A DNA stretch of 30,253 nt from an uncultured Clostridia bacterium. Its GTDB lineage: Bacteria; Bacillota; Clostridia; Oscillospirales; CAG-272. Location of the stretch: the NCBI GenBank assembly GCA_904501765.1, contig CAJGCM010000013.1, positions 1 to 30,253 of the forward strand, written 5' to 3'. The notes under the pieces were generated by a model. The model ran no database searches. It was not told the origin of the DNA and worked only from the letters and a program-made list of their open reading frames with translations. Positions 26,853 to 30,253 of this stretch are shown in pieces. The number at the start of each line of letters is the position of its first letter. The stretch's first letter is position 1. The translations under genes were made by a program, and so were the position numbers.

Positions 26853-29800
26853 TTGAATCCTATCGCAGAAGAAATTCGATCATACATCGGAACTGCTGAA
26901 GGTTCTGAGACACTAGCGCACTACGGTATGCCGCGCCGTTCAGGTAGATATCCTTATGGCAGCGGTGAAGATCCTTACCAGCATAGTAGAGACTTCCTCG
27001 GTCGTGTAGAGGAGATGCGAAAAGCTGGCTTCACCTATACTGATGAAAAGGGTAAGACCTATAAGGGTGATACTGCAATCGCAAAATCCATGGGTCTGTC
27101 CTCTACTCAGTTTAGAGCAGAAATCGGCATTGCTACCGATACTCGAAGAATGTATCAGGTATCTAGAGCACAAGCACTTCGAGACAAGGGTCTCGGTGCC
27201 ACTGCTATCGGTAGAGAAATGGGCGTTTCTGAATCTACTGTCCGTTCTTTGCTCGATCCAAAAGCTGAATCCAGAATGAAAGCTGCTCGAAATGCGGCTG
27301 ACTTTATCAAGCAGAGAATTGATGAAGTTGGTATGGTTGACGTTGGTAAGGGCGTTGAGAGAGAGCTTAATATCTCTTCCGAGAAGCTTGAGCAAGCTTT
27401 ATATTTGCTTGAAAAAGAAGGTTATCCTCATTACAGCGGTCGTATTGATCAGGTTACCAATGCCGGTCAAATGACTACGCTTAAAGTGGCATGTCCTCCT
27501 GGTTATAAGAATAAGGATATTTATCGAGTCGAGGAAATCAATTCTCTGAAAGAGTATATTTCCAGAGACGGTGGTGTTACTTTTGAAAAGAAGTTTCACT
27601 ATCCCACCAGCATCGATTCTAAGAGAGTCAAGGTTGTGCTTGGCGATGAGATTGGTCCTGACGGAGAACTTGGTGTCGCCAAAGACGGTTTGATTCAGCT
27701 CCGTCGGGGCGTTCCTGATTTGTCTCTCGGCGAATCTCGATATTCTCAGGTTCGTATTCTGGTAGACGGAGATAAATACCTCAAGGGTATGGCCGTATAT
27801 TCTGACAACATGCCCGACGGAATCGACGTGGTATTTAATTCGAATAAGAAAACCGTCGAAGCTTCTTATAAAAAGATCAAAGATGATCCCGACAACCCCT
27901 TCGGCTCGCTTATTAAAGACGCCGACCAGGGAGGACAGTATTGGTATGATCCTAAAACCGGTCAACGCGTAAGTGCTAGTACTCCTGGTGCGAAGCTCGG
28001 CGCTATTAATAAGAGATCTGATGAGGGCGACTGGGGCGATTGGAAGGATGCAGTTCCTTCTCAGTTCTTATCTAAGCAGTCGAAAGCTTTGGCTGAGCGA
28101 CAGTTGAATCTGGCTAAGGAGAGTAAACAAGCCGAGTTCGACGAATACTGTCAGCTCACCAACCCCACAGTCAAGAAGTATCTGTTAAATAAGTTTGCGG
28201 ACGAATGCGATTCTGCGGCTGTACATTTACAGGCAGCAGCGCTTCCCGGTCAGAAATACCACGTTATGGTGCCTATTAACTCGTTGAAGGATAACGAGGT
28301 GTATGCTCCTGGATACGAGGATGGATCTAAGCTGGCGCTTGTTCGCTATCCTCATGGCGGTATTTTCGAGATTCCCATTCTAACCGTGAATAATAAACAT
28401 CCCCAGGCTAAAAGCATCCTTGGCGCAGATGTTGTCGACGTCGTGGGAGTTAATAAGAAAGTTGCCGAGCGACTGTCTGGTGCCGACTTTGATGGAGACA
28501 CCGTCATGTGTATTCCCACTCACAACGGTAAAGTTAAGATTGCTTCCAAACCGCCTTTGAAGGGTTTGGAAGGTTTCGATACCACTGCCTCCTACGGTCC
28601 TGATACATATGCTGGTAAAAAGGTGCCCCTTCTCACTAAGGGTAACATGCAGAAGCAGATGGGTGTTATCACCAATCTAATTACTGATATGACTCTTGGC
28701 GGCGCTAATGAAGATGAATTAGCAGCAGCCGTTCGTCATAGTATGGTTATCGTTGACGCCGAGAAACATAAGCTTAACTACAAGCAGAGTGAGATCGATA
28801 ATAACATTGCGGCTCTGCATAAGAGATACCAAGGTAAAGAAAGCGGCGGTGCAGGCACCATCATTTCTAGAGCTAAGGGCCAGACTACTGTCGAAAAGAG
28901 ACAGGGTAGCGCCAAGGTTAATACCAAGCTCTTGAAGAATGGCCAACCCAACCCCGACTATGATCCCACTAGACCCGAGGGTTCTCTTATCTGGAAGACG
29001 GCAGATGATCTGTACTACCCCGTACGTAAGTATGAGGGTAAGATGGTGACGGTAAAGACCACCACTCCTCGAAAGAGTATCACCTACGATAGCACCAACC
29101 CCGATGAGCGTGACTACTACGAGCCCGTTAAGAAGGTGGCCGCCGACGGTACAGTGTCTTTCACTAACAAAGATGGCAGCATCACCTATAAGACGGACTA
29201 CCGTAAGCAGAAGAGTACTAAGATGGGGGAGGCAGACGATGCATACTCCCTGGTATCCCCGGCTAAGTACCCCATGGAGATGGTATATGCCGACTATGCC
29301 AATAGCATGAAGAATATGGCCCGCCAGGCTCGTATGGAAGTACATACTACTGGTAAGGTGGCCTATTCTGCTCAGGCAAAACGTACATATGAGGCAGAAG
29401 TTAAATCCCTAGAGGATAAGCTTAACGAGGCTCTAAAGAATGCACCCCGTGAGAGACTTGCGCAGATCCGGTCTAATGCTGACATTAAGGCCAAACAAGC
29501 AGCTAATCCTGATATGGAAAAGAAAGATGTCAAGAAAGCAGCTCAGCAATCTCTTACTAAGAATAGAGCAGAAGCTGGTTCTGTTGCTAGATCTAAGCGC
29601 TCTATCCAGATTACTGACCGTGAATGGGAAGCTATTCAGGCTGGCGCTATTAGCGAGAGCAAGCTTAAGCAGATTCTCGACAACACAGACGTTGATGTGC
29701 TGAGACAGAAAGCAACCCCCAGATCTTACAACACTATCACCCCCGCTAAGGCTAACCGTATGAAGGCCATGGCGGCTAATGGTAAGACTGCTAGCGAGAT

Positions 29801-29861
29801 TGCTAAAGCTCTTGGTGTTTCGACTTCTAGTGTTTATGAGCAATTGAAAGGAGTGAACTAA
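26853..29861 (+). CDS. Putative single-chain DNA-dependent RNA polymerase, YonO/QDE-1-like (DFDGD), with two helix-turn-helix segments
   Basis: 1002 residues from TTG 26853, 9 bases after GAGGAGG; an in-frame ATG 26835 overlaps the ribosome site. Residues 545-549, in ERLSGADFDGDTVM, are the DxDGD metal-binding loop of double-psi beta-barrel RNA polymerases. Before it, LALVRYPHGGIFEIPILTVNN matches the strand that precedes this loop in QDE-1/YonO-type enzymes. After it, TNLITDMTLGGAN and AAAVRHSMVIVDAEKHKLNYKQ are conserved in this phage family. Residues about 8-90 contain HYGMPRRSGRYPYGSG. Helix-turn-helix segments lie at about 110-135 (IGREMGVSESTVRSLL) and 975-1000 (ASEIAKALGVSTSSVYEQL). 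SPbeta YonO is an experimentally described single-chain polymerase. Here it may read the TCGCG motif; that is inference. Confidence 0.75.
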   Translation: MNPIAEEIRSYIGTAEGSETLAHYGMPRRSGRYPYGSGEDPYQHSRDFLGRVEEMRKAGFTYTDEKGKTYKGDTAIAKSMGLSSTQFRAEIGIATDTRRMYQVSRAQALRDKGLGATAIGREMGVSESTVRSLLDPKAESRMKAARNAADFIKQRIDEVGMVDVGKGVERELNISSEKLEQALYLLEKEGYPHYSGRIDQVTNAGQMTTLKVACPPGYKNKDIYRVEEINSLKEYISRDGGVTFEKKFHYPTSIDSKRVKVVLGDEIGPDGELGVAKDGLIQLRRGVPDLSLGESRYSQVRILVDGDKYLKGMAVYSDNMPDGIDVVFNSNKKTVEASYKKIKDDPDNPFGSLIKDADQGGQYWYDPKTGQRVSASTPGAKLGAINKRSDEGDWGDWKDAVPSQFLSKQSKALAERQLNLAKESKQAEFDEYCQLTNPTVKKYLLNKFADECDSAAVHLQAAALPGQKYHVMVPINSLKDNEVYAPGYEDGSKLALVRYPHGGIFEIPILTVNNKHPQAKSILGADVVDVVGVNKKVAERLSGADFDGDTVMCIPTHNGKVKIASKPPLKGLEGFDTTASYGPDTYAGKKVPLLTKGNMQKQMGVITNLITDMTLGGANEDELAAAVRHSMVIVDAEKHKLNYKQSEIDNNIAALHKRYQGKESGGAGTIISRAKGQTTVEKRQGSAKVNTKLLKNGQPNPDYDPTRPEGSLIWKTADDLYYPVRKYEGKMVTVKTTTPRKSITYDSTNPDERDYYEPVKKVAADGTVSFTNKDGSITYKTDYRKQKSTKMGEADDAYSLVSPAKYPMEMVYADYANSMKNMARQARMEVHTTGKVAYSAQAKRTYEAEVKSLEDKLNEALKNAPRERLAQIRSNADIKAKQAANPDMEKKDVKKAAQQSLTKNRAEAGSVARSKRSIQITDREWEAIQAGAISESKLKQILDNTDVDVLRQKATPRSYNTITPAKANRMKAMAANGKTASEIAKALGVSTSSVYEQLKGVN

Positions 29862-30200
29862 ATGGAAACTGAAACTATGTTGACAACGTTCGACAATCCT
29901 TTCGATCCGTTTGATGAGTTCGTTCCTTGGTTCTTGTTTGACATTGAGAAAGGTTACTACACTTGTTCTCGATTAGCAAGAATTGCTCGTTACTCTGAAG
30001 AATTCTCTACAATCGAAGACAAGTTAGAGACTGAAAGAGCGATCGATGAGATTATCGACAATGACTTCTTGTGTATCTACAAGAAAGTAACTCGTTCTAC
30101 TGTTAATGGAGAGGAAAAACAGGAGAAAGAGAATGCAAGTGAAGCTGAAACTGTAGAAAATGCAGAAAATGAGGCTTCCGACGAGGCTACTGAGGCCTAG
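29862..30200 (+). CDS. Conserved hypothetical phage protein with acidic tail
   Basis: 112 residues; AAAGGAG before ATG 29862, directly after the polymerase-like gene. NPFDPFDEFVPWFLFDIEKG and YTCSRLARIARYSEEFS are typical of a family usually lying just upstream of the terminase genes in phages of Clostridia; this context is from memory, not visible here. Residues 85-112 are almost only Glu, Ala, Asn and Thr. Function unknown. Confidence 0.7.
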   Translation: METETMLTTFDNPFDPFDEFVPWFLFDIEKGYYTCSRLARIARYSEEFSTIEDKLETERAIDEIIDNDFLCIYKKVTRSTVNGEEKQEKENASEAETVENAENEASDEATEA

Positions 30201-30253
30201 AGACGGTAAAGGTATAGGGGGGGGGTCGCCGAAAAAGCACCCCCTCCTAGCAT
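30201..30253 (+). other. Noncoding end of window with G9/C5 hairpin
   Basis: Nine consecutive G (30217-30225) can pair with five C (30240-30244) around TCGCCGAAAAAGCA. No gene before the edge. Could be a packaging-related site, a strong structure controlling the next gene, or a terminator whose tail lies outside. Confidence 0.5.

Overview
The window is a gene-dense, single-orientation stretch of tailed double-stranded DNA phage (or prophage) sequence. Every supported gene is on the + strand, genes are short, and many overlap by 1-8 bases. Shine-Dalgarno sequences are strong (AGGAGG, AAAGGAG). Lipoprotein signals, two cell-wall hydrolases and the protein families seen (YopX, NLTPH family, LigA-like domain) point to a phage of a Gram-positive host, probably a gut clostridium. 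The host is inference.

Layout. 1-2.8 kb: the end of a CCA-adding enzyme, RNA ligase RtcB and thymidylate synthase ThyX. 2.8-5.3 kb: a lipoprotein, an HNH endonuclease, a membrane-anchored protein, an M15 endolysin and a small membrane protein. 5.38 kb: a CAT-anticodon tRNA. 5.5-15.1 kb: about 28 small genes, many Cys-rich or zinc-ribbon-like, plus a SleB-type hydrolase, an Rnl5-like RNA ligase and SSB. 15.3-19.6 kb: nucleotide metabolism, with dUTPase, anaerobic ribonucleotide reductase NrdD split by a group I intron carrying a GIY-YIG endonuclease, and the activase NrdG. 19.6-23.8 kb: short transcription units separated by terminators, with a candidate structured RNA. 23.8-25.8 kb: a regulatory module with a tandem ribbon-helix-helix protein, a 12-copy inverted/direct repeat array and three XRE regulators (one frameshifted). 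25.9-30.2 kb: two PD-(D/E)XK nucleases, a 1002-residue protein with the DFDGD signature of YonO/QDE-1-type single-chain RNA polymerases, and a small acidic-tailed protein. The window ends in a G9/C5 hairpin.

Most notable observation. Eleven copies of a 27-bp motif, TCGCG-N16-TTATGG, occur between genes, all on the + strand and all with exactly 16 bp between the two blocks. An AC (C invariant) and a T (invariant) are also fixed inside the spacer. The base after TTAT is G in all eleven. In several copies an RNA hairpin begins exactly at that G, and in three others the Shine-Dalgarno sequence lies within about 8 bases of it. This fits transcription starting at that G, so the motif looks like a phage-specific promoter. 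A phage-encoded DFDGD RNA polymerase with two helix-turn-helix segments lies in the same window. I propose the two form a dedicated transcription system; this is inference, and host polymerase with a phage activator is the main alternative.

Other systems. The CCA enzyme, RtcB, the Rnl5-like ligase and the tRNA look like an RNA-repair set against tRNA-cleaving host defences. The ribbon-helix-helix protein and its adjacent repeat array look like a regulator/operator or partition/origin pair.
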